From Reticulitermes speratus (lineage: Eukaryota > Arthropoda > Insecta > Blattodea > Rhinotermitidae): a stretch of DNA of 64,000 nt. A model generated the notes under the pieces. The model worked only from the letters and a program-made list of their open reading frames with translations, was not told the origin of the DNA and searched no databases. The DNA lies in assembly GCA_021186555.1 (NCBI GenBank), contig JAJKFL010000006.1, forward strand, positions 33,539,478 to 33,603,477. Reading direction: 5' to 3'. A program made the translations under genes and the position numbers. Position 1 is the first letter of the stretch, and the number at the start of each line of letters is the position of its first letter. Of this stretch, positions 1 to 10,694 are shown piece after piece.

Positions 1-410
1 TAAAGTGCTCGATATTTTTGTTCGGTTTTCAAGCAATTTGGACTTTTTGAACCATTTTCTTTTAAGTTCGTATTATTAAATTTCACGAAAAGACCTTCAG
101 TGGGAGCCACATTTAAACATGCGGACAGACGGACGGATATGACAGAGCTAAAAGGCACTTCTCGCGGCTTACAAGAATGCATCTAGAAATCTTGTCTTTC
201 AAGATTTTTCCCCCATTTTATGGAAACTAATATAAACGTGCTTAGGTCTTCGTGAAACGTGCCCGATATTCTTGTCCGATTGTAATAAAATTTGGTGTTT
301 TTCGACAGATTTTCATAAAAGTCAACATCATATTTCACGAAAATCGGTCCAGTTGTATCCGCGCTAATACTTGCTGACAGACACACGGGCAGACATGACT
401 AAGGTAATAG
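1..410 (+). repeat. Interspersed repeat, two tandem monomers
   Basis: Two related monomers follow each other. The shared landmark, a GTGC(C/T)CGATATT-like stretch, occurs near 5 and again near 259, about 254 bp apart. Each copy then has a TTTCACGAAAA-like block and a GACAGACGGAC-type run. The same layout recurs at 35510-36000, on the minus strand at 51495-51705 and at 63625-63860. No coding potential is supported, and the family is not named with confidence. Confidence 0.6.
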
Positions 411-415
411 TGAGA

Positions 416-478
416 GGCCGTGCCATGGCTCAGGCGGTTAGTCGCTGGCCTCTCACCGCGGAGGCACGGGTTCGAATT
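416..478 (+). repeat. SINE-B, 5-prime part (tRNA-derived head)
   Basis: A tRNA-like head with an A-box-like stretch (GGCTCAGGCGGTTAGTCG) and a B box GGTTCGAAT. It matches the head of the complete SINE-B at 48797-49070. It is cut at the B box by the SINE-A insertion that follows, and its body resumes at 681. Confidence 0.75.
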
Positions 479-680
479 GCCGATCCCAGCGGCCGCGCGG
501 TCTAAGGCGTGGGTCTGCGGCCGTTCGCTTGCTGGGATTGTGGGTTCGAATCCCGCCGGGGACATGGATATTTGTGTTGTGTTTGTTGTATAAGGACAGT
601 AGTATGGAACATAAGTGGCATGAAGGACGGAAGGATTTAGAAGTCCAAAAATGGATCAAAGGAAAAAAAAGAAGAAAAAT
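479..680 (+). mobile_element. SINE-A variant nested in SINE-B
   Basis: It starts with the SINE-A head GCCGATCCCAGCGGCCG, has a B box GGTTCGAATCCCGCC at about 543-557, and ends in an A-rich tail near 661-678. The tail region after about 600 differs from the complete SINE-A at 55351, so it is a variant or chimera. It interrupts SINE-B; the flanking AAT (475-477 and 678-680) may be a short target-site duplication, although the A-rich tail makes this ambiguous. Confidence 0.65.
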
Positions 681-891
681 ATCCGGGTCAGTCCATTTGG
701 GATTTGTGGTCGACAAAGTATCACTGGGGCAGGTTTTTCCCCGAGTAGGGCCTACTCCGGTTTTCCTTTGTTCTTTTCATTCCACCGGTGCTCCATTACA
801 CGGAAAAACGAAAAAAAACGAATCTTTATTACAGGGTTGCACAATATGCCTCAAGGCTGCGGTGCGTCCATAGCATCTTCGCCTAAAAAAC
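681..891 (+). repeat. SINE-B, 3-prime part
   Basis: It continues the SINE-B body after the nested insertion: GTCAGTCCATTTGGGATTTG, then GACAAAGTA, a CATTCCACCGGTGCTCCATT block and the terminal CAAGGCTGCGGTGCGTCC block. All of these are found in order in the complete copy at 48797-49070. Confidence 0.75.
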
Positions 892-1089
892 AGGTAGTAG
901 TCGCTGTTAGCTATTTATACGAAAGAGCCTAAAACGAGAGAGTTGAGATCCTCACAGTGGTGACTGTGAGGATTTGACGACTTGCTGTCTGGTTGTAATT
1001 TAGGGAAAATTCTGAGGAACATGTCACCTACATCTTCTCCTCCGAGTGTGGAGGAGGTACGTGAATCTGAAACGTCTGTGAATTTTTCT
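892..1089. other. Unassigned; small perfect hairpin
   Basis: No gene is seen. At 948-973 there is a perfect inverted repeat, ATCCTCACAG / CTGTGAGGAT, with a 6-nt loop. Confidence 0.4.
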
Positions 1090-1330
1090 ACATGGAGTAG
1101 AGGTATAGCTGTACTCTTTCTTTAACCTCGGCGCTAGATGGGGTGGGTGATCAACGCCACGCCCCGGCCGCTTTACCCCCGGGTATGACCCGGAACCCAT
1201 TGTACAGGAGGCTGGATAGGCCCAGGGTTGGTCTGGACGGGTGCTGAAAATTTCACCCCCAACCGGGATTCGATGCCCGGACCGTCCAGCTCGTAGCGAG
1301 TCGCTATACCGACTACGCTATCCCGGCCCC
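1090..1330 (-). mobile_element. SINE-C, tRNA-derived, reversed
   Basis: On the minus strand the head reads GGCCGGGATAGCGTAGTCGG (A-box region) followed by CATCGAATCCCGG (B box). The body then has CCCGTCCAGACCAACCC, AAGCGGCCGGGGCGTGGCG and TGATCACCCACCCC. The same ordered blocks occur on the plus strand at 54402-54676 and 54843-55121, which defines the family. Confidence 0.75.
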
Positions 1331-1974
1331 TCTTTGAAATCGAGGAATTCCGTGACATCTGTACTGTAGTGGATTCCATTTCATGTTCAGAGTACATAGT
1401 TCCTATATTCATCCCAGGTTATATTTTAATATTCTTGTTTTGGCCGAATTACTACTCTGCTTAATTCGTAGGAAACTGTGAACAGATAGAAGCAACCTAC
1501 AGATCGTATTTCTTACTTGTATCGGTATATTTATGAATTCTACTCTTTACCATCTTTGTTTAGTAGGGAGATCAAAACTTCATATAGTGCTGTATTATCC
1601 CTAATACAATTGTCTGTTAGGCCACACTATTTCCTTCCATCCTTGATTACCTGGCGTAGGCTGTATAAGTCCTCTTCCTACAGGGAATATTGACCTAAAC
1701 ATAATTCCCATTAATCCTTTTATGAGATGGAGACTATAACGCTCGTGGTAGAGATGAGAAATGTGTTCCTGGTTTCAGGCGAAAACCTTAAAGTACAGAC
1801 CACCTGGAAACCCAAGTGTAGATGGCTAACTAACGCTGTGCAGCAGAGTCCTTCTTGAGAAGCCAATGTTTCCACAAGTAGTCAAGAAATTCCCTCACAT
1901 TTTGAGAGATCCGAAAACTTATTACCATGTTCACACAAATCTAGCACACGTCCCTATTCTGAGACAGACAAATC
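1331..1974. other. No recognisable feature
   Basis: AT-rich unique-looking sequence. No coding, RNA or repeat signal could be supported. Confidence 0.4.
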
Positions 1975-2300
1975 CAATTCATACTTTCCCATTATAATTC
2001 TATGAGATTCATTTCAATATTATCCTCCCACCAACGCTTAAATTTCCAAGTGCTCTCCTTCCTTAAAATTTCGCCGCCAGAACTAATCCCTACATGCCAC
2101 ATGCCCCGCCGATCTTGTCTTCGTCAGCTTAATCACCTTAGTAATGTTTGCTGAGGAGTAAAAATCATGAAACTCCTAATTTAGTTGTCTTCAGCCTCTT
2201 GTTACTTACCACAACTTAGGCCCAGACATCTTCCTTAGTACCCTGTTTTGAAAAACTGTCATACTATTTTCTTCCATTAATGTGACAGATCGATAGCTAG
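1975..2300 (-). pseudogene. LINE ORF2 C-terminal tail relic
   Basis: The minus strand reads, in broken frames, MEENSMTVFQNRVLRKM, then a block around RAGHVAC and a later GG-Y-NES block. This order resembles the C-terminal tail of common insect LINE ORF2 proteins, where an xVFENRVLRKIFG block is followed by RWAGHVARM and a GRPRRRWEDN block. Several stops and frameshifts show a dead copy. A better-preserved plus-strand copy lies at 15630-16170. Confidence 0.5.
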
Positions 2301-4230
2301 ACGGGAGATTAATGGATCTTAAATAGTACAGAGATTGTTGGCTGGATACTTGTGGTAAAGGGGAGGGTAAGGGAAATTCGCGGGCCCACATTAGAAGGGC
2401 AGTGACCTTCGATATCTAATGACAGGGGATTCTACGCGTGTCTCAGTGGCTAACAAATTCTCGGGAGGAATTATGTTCCATTAAGCAAGGTACAACGTTC
2501 TGCCTATCGATTTTAGAATAGGACATTGCCCGCCTCTGCACATACAGACACAACATGTCATAGTAGCCTGACAGGAAATCTGAGTGCACTTCAAACAACT
2601 GTCGGCAGTTGTAGTTACGTAGAGGTCCCTGGCACTTGAATTCCAGTCCGTGTGAAATATACGATTCTGACTTTATAAACTACAGGTTTGTCAAACTGTC
2701 AAATGATGGAGGTTTTATGTTTTATATCCCTGCACTGAAAGCTGCCTAAAATGGAATCTGATAGGTCACAGAAATAAGAAAATTACGAAGCATATCTTAG
2801 AAAATCAATTGTGCAAGCATTCAACAAGGAAATTTATTGACTCCATGCAGAAGGACTCATTCTGACCAGCTAATATTCTCTCAGCTGGTCAAGAGATATC
2901 TTTATTCTGTAAAACTCGAAGGTTTATTTACACCCGTGTGCTCACAGTAGTGGGTCATTGTACCCTTTTCTGTGGGACTCAAGTCCAGTCTGCCGTGGAC
3001 AAATCTACCTTTTAACAGTATCATTCTATTCAAACCTTTGTCTGATACATGGTCTGATCTCTTCATACCTTTCTACAAAAATCTTTATGCATTTTTCTTC
3101 TAATCACAAACTGTCCCACTCTAGGTCTATTTCACACTCAAAATGAAGTAGACTACACACACTATGTATAAAATTTTGTATTTATATAGATATTAATCAA
3201 GGAGATACGTAGTATATAACTCTGAGAAGAAAGTATCACGTTTTAGCCCGTTTGAAATACAGTTTTGATTTTCAATTGCCATTGTAAATGATTTTATTTG
3301 TTAAATTTGCCAAAGATGCCTTAGGTAGGTATGTAGCAGTTTGGTCTGGATTGTTACATTAGAACTTGAAGAATATTATGTGTTACGTGGTTAAAAATAA
3401 ATGGCATTTAGAAACAAGATTATTAACAATCTGACACGCTTATTAAATGTCACGCTCTTCGCCTTTTCTTCTTCAAAGCTTGATGATCGTCTGATTAAGA
3501 GGTTGAAAACTTCGCATCTAATTTGTGTACACATTTTTTCCTTCAAATGAAATTAAAAATATTCTCAGTCCGTAAAATTCGGTTTGGCGGTTTTTTGAGG
3601 TGTGGTGACTTGTAGCTCATTGGGTGGGTTTCACTGTTTCATTGGTGCTTGCCCCCTAAAATTTCGCGTGAAAATTTGCCCCGTGTATTGGAACTGTTGA
3701 TTTCCACGGAATTTACTTTCGTCTGCCGCGCTCCGAGGTAAAATTGTGGACTCGAATCCGATTTGCGGCGTGGATGCATTTCAGCTTCTCCGTGCGTTTA
3801 TGCTCCTCCGTATATGTAAAGTCCTTATCCATGAGCCGATTCTTCCTTGGTGGAGACCTGTTAATTGCCTGTCAGTTTTATACTTCATAAATTAATTCTG
3901 TTTTGGAAGAAGGCATAAATTTAAAAACGTAAGGCTGCGATAGAAACCTCACATTGTCTTAAAATCTTCCATTTTTAATACAAAATACTGTGCCACTTAA
4001 CACTGCTCTACTTGTCTGTGACACCATCTATAGTATACGTATAAGCTATTTTTGTACCGTCCACCTTTATCTAAAGGAACATAAACATAAATTTAGTGTT
4101 ATTATCAATTTGTAATATGGCAGCTTTACAGAAGGTTTTCTGTTGCACTTTCTTACATTCACAGGAATCACTTCCAACAACGTATTAAATAACTGAATAC
4201 AATAAGGTGTATTGCACGATAGTTGGAAAT
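2301..4230. other. Mostly unassigned; one B-box-like patch
   Basis: No gene is seen. A GTGGACTCGAATCCGATTT stretch near 3747-3765 looks like a decayed tRNA B box with a SINE-like continuation (GGCGTGGATGCATTTCAGC), but it is too diverged to assign. Confidence 0.35.
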
Positions 4231-4515
4231 TACTTCTAAAGGTAAAAGCTATCCCTTTACAGGTATGGATAGGCCCTTAGGGCTCCAAGAGTTTGAGGCT
4301 CCCAGAATTTCTAGACAATCGGCAAGTGAAGGTGGTATGGTTGTCAGCCCAATGCACCGTCCACCTTTACGCCCAGGGGATATCCCTCGTACTCATTTCT
4401 GTTAGAGTCTGAATCGACTCCAGGGCCATGGTGAGCCCGGTCAGTGAAAAAGTCCAATGGCCAGATCGAGAATCGAACCCGCAACCTTCCGACTTATAAC
4501 GCAGTGCCTCAACCA
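4231..4515 (-). mobile_element. SINE-D, tRNA-derived, reversed
   Basis: On the minus strand it begins TGGTTGAGGCACTGCG, then CGGAAGGTTGCGGGTTCGATTCTC, a good B box, and runs about 285 bp to an ACCTTTAGAAGT-like end. The tRNA-like head plus unrelated body is typical of a SINE. It is the only copy of this family in the window, so its limits are approximate. Confidence 0.6.
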
Positions 4516-5405
4516 AATGTATCATTTATTAAATTAAACTGTACAAGAAACATAATCATTACTGTTTCCTTCAAAGCCGTTACTCGTAAGTGACGAAAGG
4601 TTTGCTTTCATATTTGTAATTTGAATATTCAGATTACTTCAATAATTTAGTTGTATTCTATGTTACGCTAAACTTTGGCTGGTTACTTATCGAGAGTTAC
4701 GAAAAGCCCTAGAAAATTCAATTCGTAAGCTTAAATAAGTAACGAAAGAAACAAAATCGTCTCGAAGCCACATCCAACTTTAAAAAATTAGTTTCTAATT
4801 CTCGATATTAGATTGCACTGATGCAGTTTGTTACTTCCATCAGTACATTTTAAATCAAATAATTTATGGGTTATTGGTCTGACACCCATCGTTTATCAAA
4901 TTTTTGACATCAGGGACAAATAAGAAGTTAGAGGGCATTCCACGCATTCCTACAAACTAAACAGTTATTGAAATACAGGCCTTGGCTAAAACTTTAAAGT
5001 TGAAGTGCATATGTAAATTGAGAAAATTACGGTAATGAAATTTTACATTTACACCACACTGAAACACGAAATACGTAAGGCTCAGAAAAACACACAGTGG
5101 AAGCTTAATAACTTGCAAGGGTAAGAATAATTTATCAGAATTATTAGCCCGAGGAAAAAAAAAGAAATATTGCCCGTGTTAAATTTGACAAAGCTTCGTC
5201 AGAAGACGTGAAGGTAGGGAAATATTATGTGATTGAGGCTTAAATAGGAGGACATTATTAAAATGTACGTGAAAGAAAAACAATATGAGGACTTTGTTTC
5301 AACTGATTTAGGGTATAGGATTTATTAAACCTTGTAATGAGGCTTCGGTTTCTGTTGATGTTGGGAAATTTTTGATGAGTTAGGTATTTATAGGCACCTA
5401 AAGAA
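4516..5405. other. No recognisable feature
   Basis: AT-rich sequence with no supportable gene or repeat. Confidence 0.4.
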
Positions 5406-5412
5406 GTGGTTT

Positions 5413-5486
5413 GCCGATCCCAGTGGCCGTGCGGTCTAAGGCGTGCGTCTACGGCCGCTCGCTTACTGGATTGTGGGTTCGAATCC
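5413..5486 (+). repeat. SINE-A head, split by a LINE
   Basis: GCCGATCCCAGTGGCCGTG head and B box GGTTCGAATCC ending at 5486. The rest of this SINE continues at 10493. The SINE has a direct repeat GTGGTTT immediately 5-prime (5406-5412) and again after its A-rich tail (10688-10694), which fits its own target-site duplication and shows that the two halves are one SINE. Confidence 0.85.
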
Positions 5487-5597
5487 AGTGTGGCTCAAGC
5501 AGCCAAGCAGAGTGGTTCGGTAGTGGTAAACAACGCAACCGACGCTAGTTTGTGCGCGCTACGAGCAGCTAATAGAAATTAATTGTATAGTGGCAAT

Positions 5598-6811
5598 ATG
5601 CAAAAATATGAAAGGAAAGACACGGCAGTATGTATTTTTGACAAAACTAGTCATAGAATAACGGCATACGAAATCCACGAATGGATCTATAACAGCCTTC
5701 ACTTGGAAACGGAAGACGTCGTGACGATTCAGATTGACGGTCCGAGACGACAGGTTTATATTAAAACCACACATTCAACGGTGGTGGAGAATCTGATAAG
5801 TCGCACCAAAGGTGAGTCAATATAAGAGTATGATTCAGGTGAAACATGTAAAGTAATAATAAGTCAGGCAGGATTAGGGAGACGAAACGTGCGTATAGCA
5901 AATCTACCTCCAGAGATGCCGGAGGAAATAATAAGACAACATCTAGGAAAATATGGTCAAGTAGCAACAATTAAGGAAGAAAAATGGGTAAACACATATC
6001 GGTATAATGTAGCCAATGGTATACGCATAGTACAAATGGACCTACGGACTCACATTCCCTCACACATACACATTGATGGATATCGTGCATTAATTTCGTA
6101 TACCGGACAGCCGAGTACTTGCTATATTTGTGGAGGTACCAACCACATGGCACAGGAGTGCCCCTCACGAAAACATACAAGGACAGAGAACAAAAGAACA
6201 ACAAGCAATACATGGGCAAACATAGTAGAAAAGGGCCTCCTCACATAAAACATGGCGGGGCCAGAACGCAAATAGATCACGAGAACACAAACAGTGTGAA
6301 GACAACAACAATACAAGAAATGACGAGAGAAATGGACAGTGGGACAACAAATGTAGTACACCAAAACAAAGAGATGGTGCTTGAAACCATTACGGAACAT
6401 ATGGAACAAGAAACAGGAGGCGGAATTGGGGAGGAAGATCATAGTAGCGGAACAATGGATACAACCGAGGTACAGGTAGTAGAAAATGAGAGCAGTATCA
6501 TGCCTCAAACAGGAAAAGGGGAAGAAAAAATAGATTCCCCACCTTATAGTAACGTTGGATCAGTGGAGACAGAGACACATAGTGAAGAAAAACATGAGGA
6601 AAATGTGAGCAACAAACGGTTAGCAGGGAAAAAAATGCGCCAACACTCAGACGACACAGAGGAAAAAGAGACTAAAACGGAAGATAAAGACGAATACCCG
6701 GCATTACAAACGCTGACAGACGACGAGCAAGAAACAGTTCGACCTCCACACATACGAGAAAAAAAAAACACGTACGGACATAGACGTGACTGTGGAGAGG
6801 AGAGAAAGTAG
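5598..6811 (+). pseudogene. LINE ORF1 (RRM-like, CCHC zinc knuckle), broken
   Basis: ORF1 proteins bind the element RNA and form the retrotransposition particle. The first ATG of this frame is at 5598. The frame runs to 6248 but is cut by an in-frame TAA at 5823-5825. After that, residues reading VRIANLPPEMPEEI resemble the RRM-like segment of Tx1-group ORF1, and CYICGGTNHMAQEC (encoded near 6120-6161) is a CX2CX4HX4C zinc knuckle. Near 6220-6248 the reading moves to another frame, which carries a hydrophilic, acidic, Glu/Thr-rich tail of about 190 residues ending at 6811. I infer a one-base frameshift there because the zinc knuckle and the tail lie in different open frames. The copy is therefore not functional as read. 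Confidence 0.75.
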
Positions 6812-6867
6812 GAGCTCTAGGTACAGACGAATATAGTTTCTTTTACACCATACAACACACTACTTGC

Positions 6868-9800
6868 TTCAACGTCGTCACGCTAAATATAAATGGCATA
6901 AACTCAGATACAAGAATGAACATGATCAATGAATTTTGTCTAAAACAGGACATAGATATATTGCTGCTTCAAGAAGTAACGCACAGTAAATTTGAGGTGT
7001 TACAACATCGGAACAGTTACATAAACATAGGAACAGAGGGTCGGGGCACGGCAATAATCACGAAAGAAGATATAGAAATGAGGGATATACAACGCCTCCC
7101 GTCCGGAAGAGGAATAGCGAGTAGTTGGAACAGTCTCCTTATAGTGAACGTCTATGCGCCGTCAGGTACGGGAAAACGAAAAGAAAGAGATGATTTTTAC
7201 ATTACAGAACTACCACACATACTACACACCGCGACACAGGATTATATAATAGCGGGAGATTTTAATTGTGTAATACGACCCGAAGATTGTACAGGGCCCC
7301 CCACAAAGAGCAAACCGTTGGAATCATTAATAATACGATGTAAACTTACTGATGCATGGGATAGTACTAGAAGCACTGCAGGATATACTCACTACACGCA
7401 ACATGGTGCATCGCGCATTGATCGAATATACTTGTCACGCACAATGATGACGAAGAAAATAAACACCACAACACTAGCAGTCGCTTTCTCAGATCATAAT
7501 GCGGTAGAAATAAAGTTGAAAGGAAACCAAACACCTATGCAAATGGGGAAAGGGATACTGGAAACTTAACACAAAGTTACTGCATAGGAAAGATGTATAC
7601 AACAGATTTAAACAGCAATGGGAAGTATGGAAAGAAAAGAAGAAATGGTATAGAGATAGAGGTCACTGGTGGGGTGCTTGTGTCAAACCTGGAATACGGC
7701 GCTTCTTTCAGACAGAAGGTCAAGAAAAGATGAGACACCATATCCAGCAAACCAAATTCTACTATGAGTGTATTTATGACTTCTTACATTCTGCAATACA
7801 ACCTGCAGACCTACACGTTAAAATCAAGTACTACAAAGCAAAAATTACGAAGTTACAACGCGTACAGGTGGAGTTACGAGGGAACAGTTGCATGACGGAC
7901 GAACAAACGACATTATTTCATATAATTAACCGGCAACAAACACGGCAGAAAAAGAAATCGGAAATCGGAACGGAAATCACGGATGAAGACGGAAACACAC
8001 ACACAACTTTACAAGCCATCAGGAAAACATTCTACCAAGAACTGAGTGCCAGGTTTGCACATATTACAGTGCACGAAAAGAGCATGGAACAGCTATGCAC
8101 AGCTATACCCACCATAGATGAGGAAGAAAAAGGTCAAATAGAAAAAGACATCACTTATCAAGAACTGAGAATGGCTGTGATACAAGCACCGAAAAGAAAA
8201 TCGCCCGGGAAAGATGGCATTTCTTCGGAATTTTACGAATGGGGATTCGATATCATGAAAGAAGAAATGTTCAAACTATATAACCATTTCTTCAAAACAG
8301 GAAATATTCCAAGCACACAAAAATTGGGTGTCATATTATGCCTCCCAAAGTATACAGCTGTGAATCGGGTGAAGGACTACAGGCCATTGACCTTACTAAA
8401 TACCGACAATAAAATTTATAGTCGTATACTAGCTAACAGACTAAAACCAACGTTACGAACAATAATTCATGATTCCCAATACAGTGCGATACCAGAGAGA
8501 AATATAATTGACGCGTCATCAGCGATAAGAGACATAATAGCTGCAGGCACGGACACTCGGCATGGAATTTGTCTCATGGTACTAGACTTTGCGCGTGCCT
8601 TTGATAAAATTTCACATACATACATGAAGAGAATGCTTACCAAATATAACTATGGCCATAAAATATCGACAGCCATATTATCATTATATGAAAATGCAAA
8701 GTCATGCATAACAATTAACGGGCATTGTACAAATAACCTGGAAATAAATTGCTCCATCAGGCAAGGCTGCCCACTCAGCTCTATGTTATATGCATTGACA
8801 CTTAACCCATTCTTACACCTGATAAATAAACATCTAAAAGGATTGGAAATAGGACCTGACAAACGCAAAGTGACGTGCGTTGCATATGCCGACGATGTCA
8901 CTGTCATTTTAACAGATCCAACGGACTTACGAAAACTACAGCATATTCTTCACGTATATGAACAGGCAACGGGAGCGACCTTAAACTGGGATAAGACAAG
9001 CGGAGTACTGTTCGGAAGGTGGGACACAACACAGGACATAGGAGGAGCAAGATACACAGAAACAGCCAAAATACTGGGAATACACTTTGTTACGAACATA
9101 GGCAAAACAATAGATAATACTTGGAAAGACAAAGTACAAAAGGTTAGACAATGTGTGAATAACAATAACCTACGAGAAATGGATATCAATCAAAGAATGC
9201 AGTGTTGCAATATTTGGTTCCTATCAAAGATATGGTACGCCGCTCAAATCATACCAATATCTAATAAATATGCACAACAACTCACAACGTCCATCACACA
9301 ATACATATGGAGCGGGTGGATCTTCCGCGTGCCTGCCTCTACATTATACAGAAAGCCACTAAAAGGAGGTATGAATATGACCAATATCGGGGCGAAATGC
9401 AACACGTTATTTATCATGAGACTTTCGTTGCAAGGTCAAAAACTAGACACAGTTACGGCACAATGGCTAGCTCAACATAAGGAATCGCTTCAAAAACACA
9501 ATCCCCCTAACTGGACAACTCTTCCTCCACGGTTGGAATACCTACGGTTATACATGCAGGAATATGCATATATATAGGAGAGAGAGAGAGAAAGAGGAAA
9601 CATATAAACACTAGAAAAGACGTGTATATGAGATACAGAGTCTAGCACAGAATACAAAGACAGATACAATAGGAATGAGAATACAGCTTAAATTCCCAAA
9701 GGCCAAGTGGAAAGCAATATGGAAAAACATCAATAATAAAGTCTTGTCACCAAGAATACGGACAATTTGGTACACAATAGTACATGATATAGTACCAACA

Positions 9801-10187
9801 AACAGTAGATTACATGACATTAACTTACATGACACAGGTAACTGCCAATATTGCGGTAAACGCGATAAGTTAATACACCGATTCACGGCATGTGTAGATA
9901 CACAAATAATATGGTCCTGGATGAAAAACCGCGTAGCTAGTTATTTACGTATATCAGCTAAGGCCGTGGAAGATGAATGGATAACCCTTCCAGACTTTGA
10001 AATATACCTTCCCCAAAGGCAGAACGCGACAATATGGATGATCGGACACATGCTGGGATACGTATACGACAATCAATCGGTAACCCTACAGGATTCCCTT
10101 GACTTCCTTAAACGCGCGAGGTGGAAAGAATACAATCGTAGACCAGCTTTACAAAGATGCGGGTGTTACCATGACGTCATAGATTAG
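6868..10187 (+). pseudogene. LINE ORF2: endonuclease, reverse transcriptase, zinc finger; broken by frameshifts
   Basis: Segment 1 (to 7569; first ATG 6916) is an AP-type endonuclease: TLNINGIN, LLLQEV (E20 from that ATG), NVYAPSG, AGDFNCV (D115, N117), SRIDRIYL (D169) and SDHNAV (D193, H194) are all present. The frame then shifts by one base in the G/A run near 7543-7553; GYWKLN follows in the new frame. Segment 2 (to 9577) is the reverse transcriptase: SPGKDG, DYRPLTLL, LDFARAFDK (D286 counted from 7730), RQGCPLSS, and YADD at 8885-8896, so the catalytic aspartates are intact. A GA-repeat at 9577-9593 coincides with at least two more frame changes. Segment 3 (9615-10187) has WYTIVHDIVPTNSRLHDI and a CX2CX7HX4C finger (CQYCGKRDKLIHRFTAC), as in Tx1/L1 C-termini. 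The real start may lie upstream of 6916, because the frame is open from 6790 and endonuclease motifs begin at 6868. Confidence 0.9.
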
Positions 10188-10492
10188 TAGTTGAAGTAGA
10201 GGGTACCTTAAGCATAGTGACGTTAACACAGTTACAAGTGGTATGCGGACACGCTTCAGTGCCACCGACGCCGTCAGAAAAGAAGTACGACAGTGATACA
10301 ACATAAACATGGAAGAGAGACCACATAGACTGAAAGTGGTACACCACAATAATAGTATTCCTATTTTAGGTACATTATAACACATGTATAACTATTACAA
10401 AACAAATTGAACAAGAGATTTAATCTGTCCCTTTTAGTAGAGTGATATAAGGCATAAATAAATACAGTACTTGGTTGTAAAAAAAAAAATCC

Positions 10493-10685
10493 CGCCTAGG
10501 GCATGGATGTCTGTCTCTTGTGAGTGTTGTGTGCTGTCAGGTAGAGGTCTCTGCGACGAGCTGGTCCCTCGTCCAGAGGAGTCCTACCGAGAGTGGTGTG
10601 TCTAAACTGTGTGATCGTGAAGCCTCGAAAGTGAGGCGGCCTAGGCCCCAAAGGGGCTTTCGGGCCTTTAAAAAAAAAAAAGAAA
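10493..10685 (+). repeat. SINE-A body and tail, 3-prime half of the split SINE
   Basis: It continues the SINE-A of 5413-5486: CGCC, GGGCATGGATGTCTGTCTC, TAGAGGTCTCTGCGACGAG, CTGGTCCCTCGTCCAGAG and the terminal GAGGCGGCCTAGGCCCC palindromic block, then a run of A. All blocks match the uninterrupted copy at 55351-55610. Confidence 0.85.
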
Positions 10686-10694
10686 ACGTGGTTT

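Larger units (their letters stand above)
5487..10492 (+). mobile_element. Tx1/L1-like LINE, nearly full length
   Basis: A non-LTR retrotransposon of about 5.0 kb. It has a short 5-prime leader (5487-5597), ORF1 (RRM-like plus CCHC knuckle), ORF2 (AP endonuclease, reverse transcriptase, C-terminal zinc finger), a 3-prime UTR (10188-10478) and a poly(A) tail (10479-10489). The RT block DYRPLTLLNTDNKI with SRILANRL and the ORF2 junction block GYWKLN are typical of the Tx1/L1 group. The element splits a SINE-A at its B box. AATCC occurs at 5482-5486 and again right after the poly(A) (10488-10492), giving a probable 5-bp target-site duplication. A stop in ORF1 and several frameshifts make this copy inactive, but each lesion is small. 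Confidence 0.9.

Noticed and set aside
529..932. Frames of 93 and 114 codons near the start
   Set aside because: They translate SINE-A and SINE-B sequence.
5413..5486. Possible functional tRNA gene
   Set aside because: It has A- and B-box-like blocks but no acceptor stem pairing, and it continues into a SINE body after 10493. The other tRNA-like heads are the same.
6122..6508. Minus-strand frames inside the LINE (also 5971-6219, 8650-8907, 8950-9189, 9611-9886)
   Set aside because: Shadows of the plus-strand ORF1 and ORF2, which carry the recognisable motifs.
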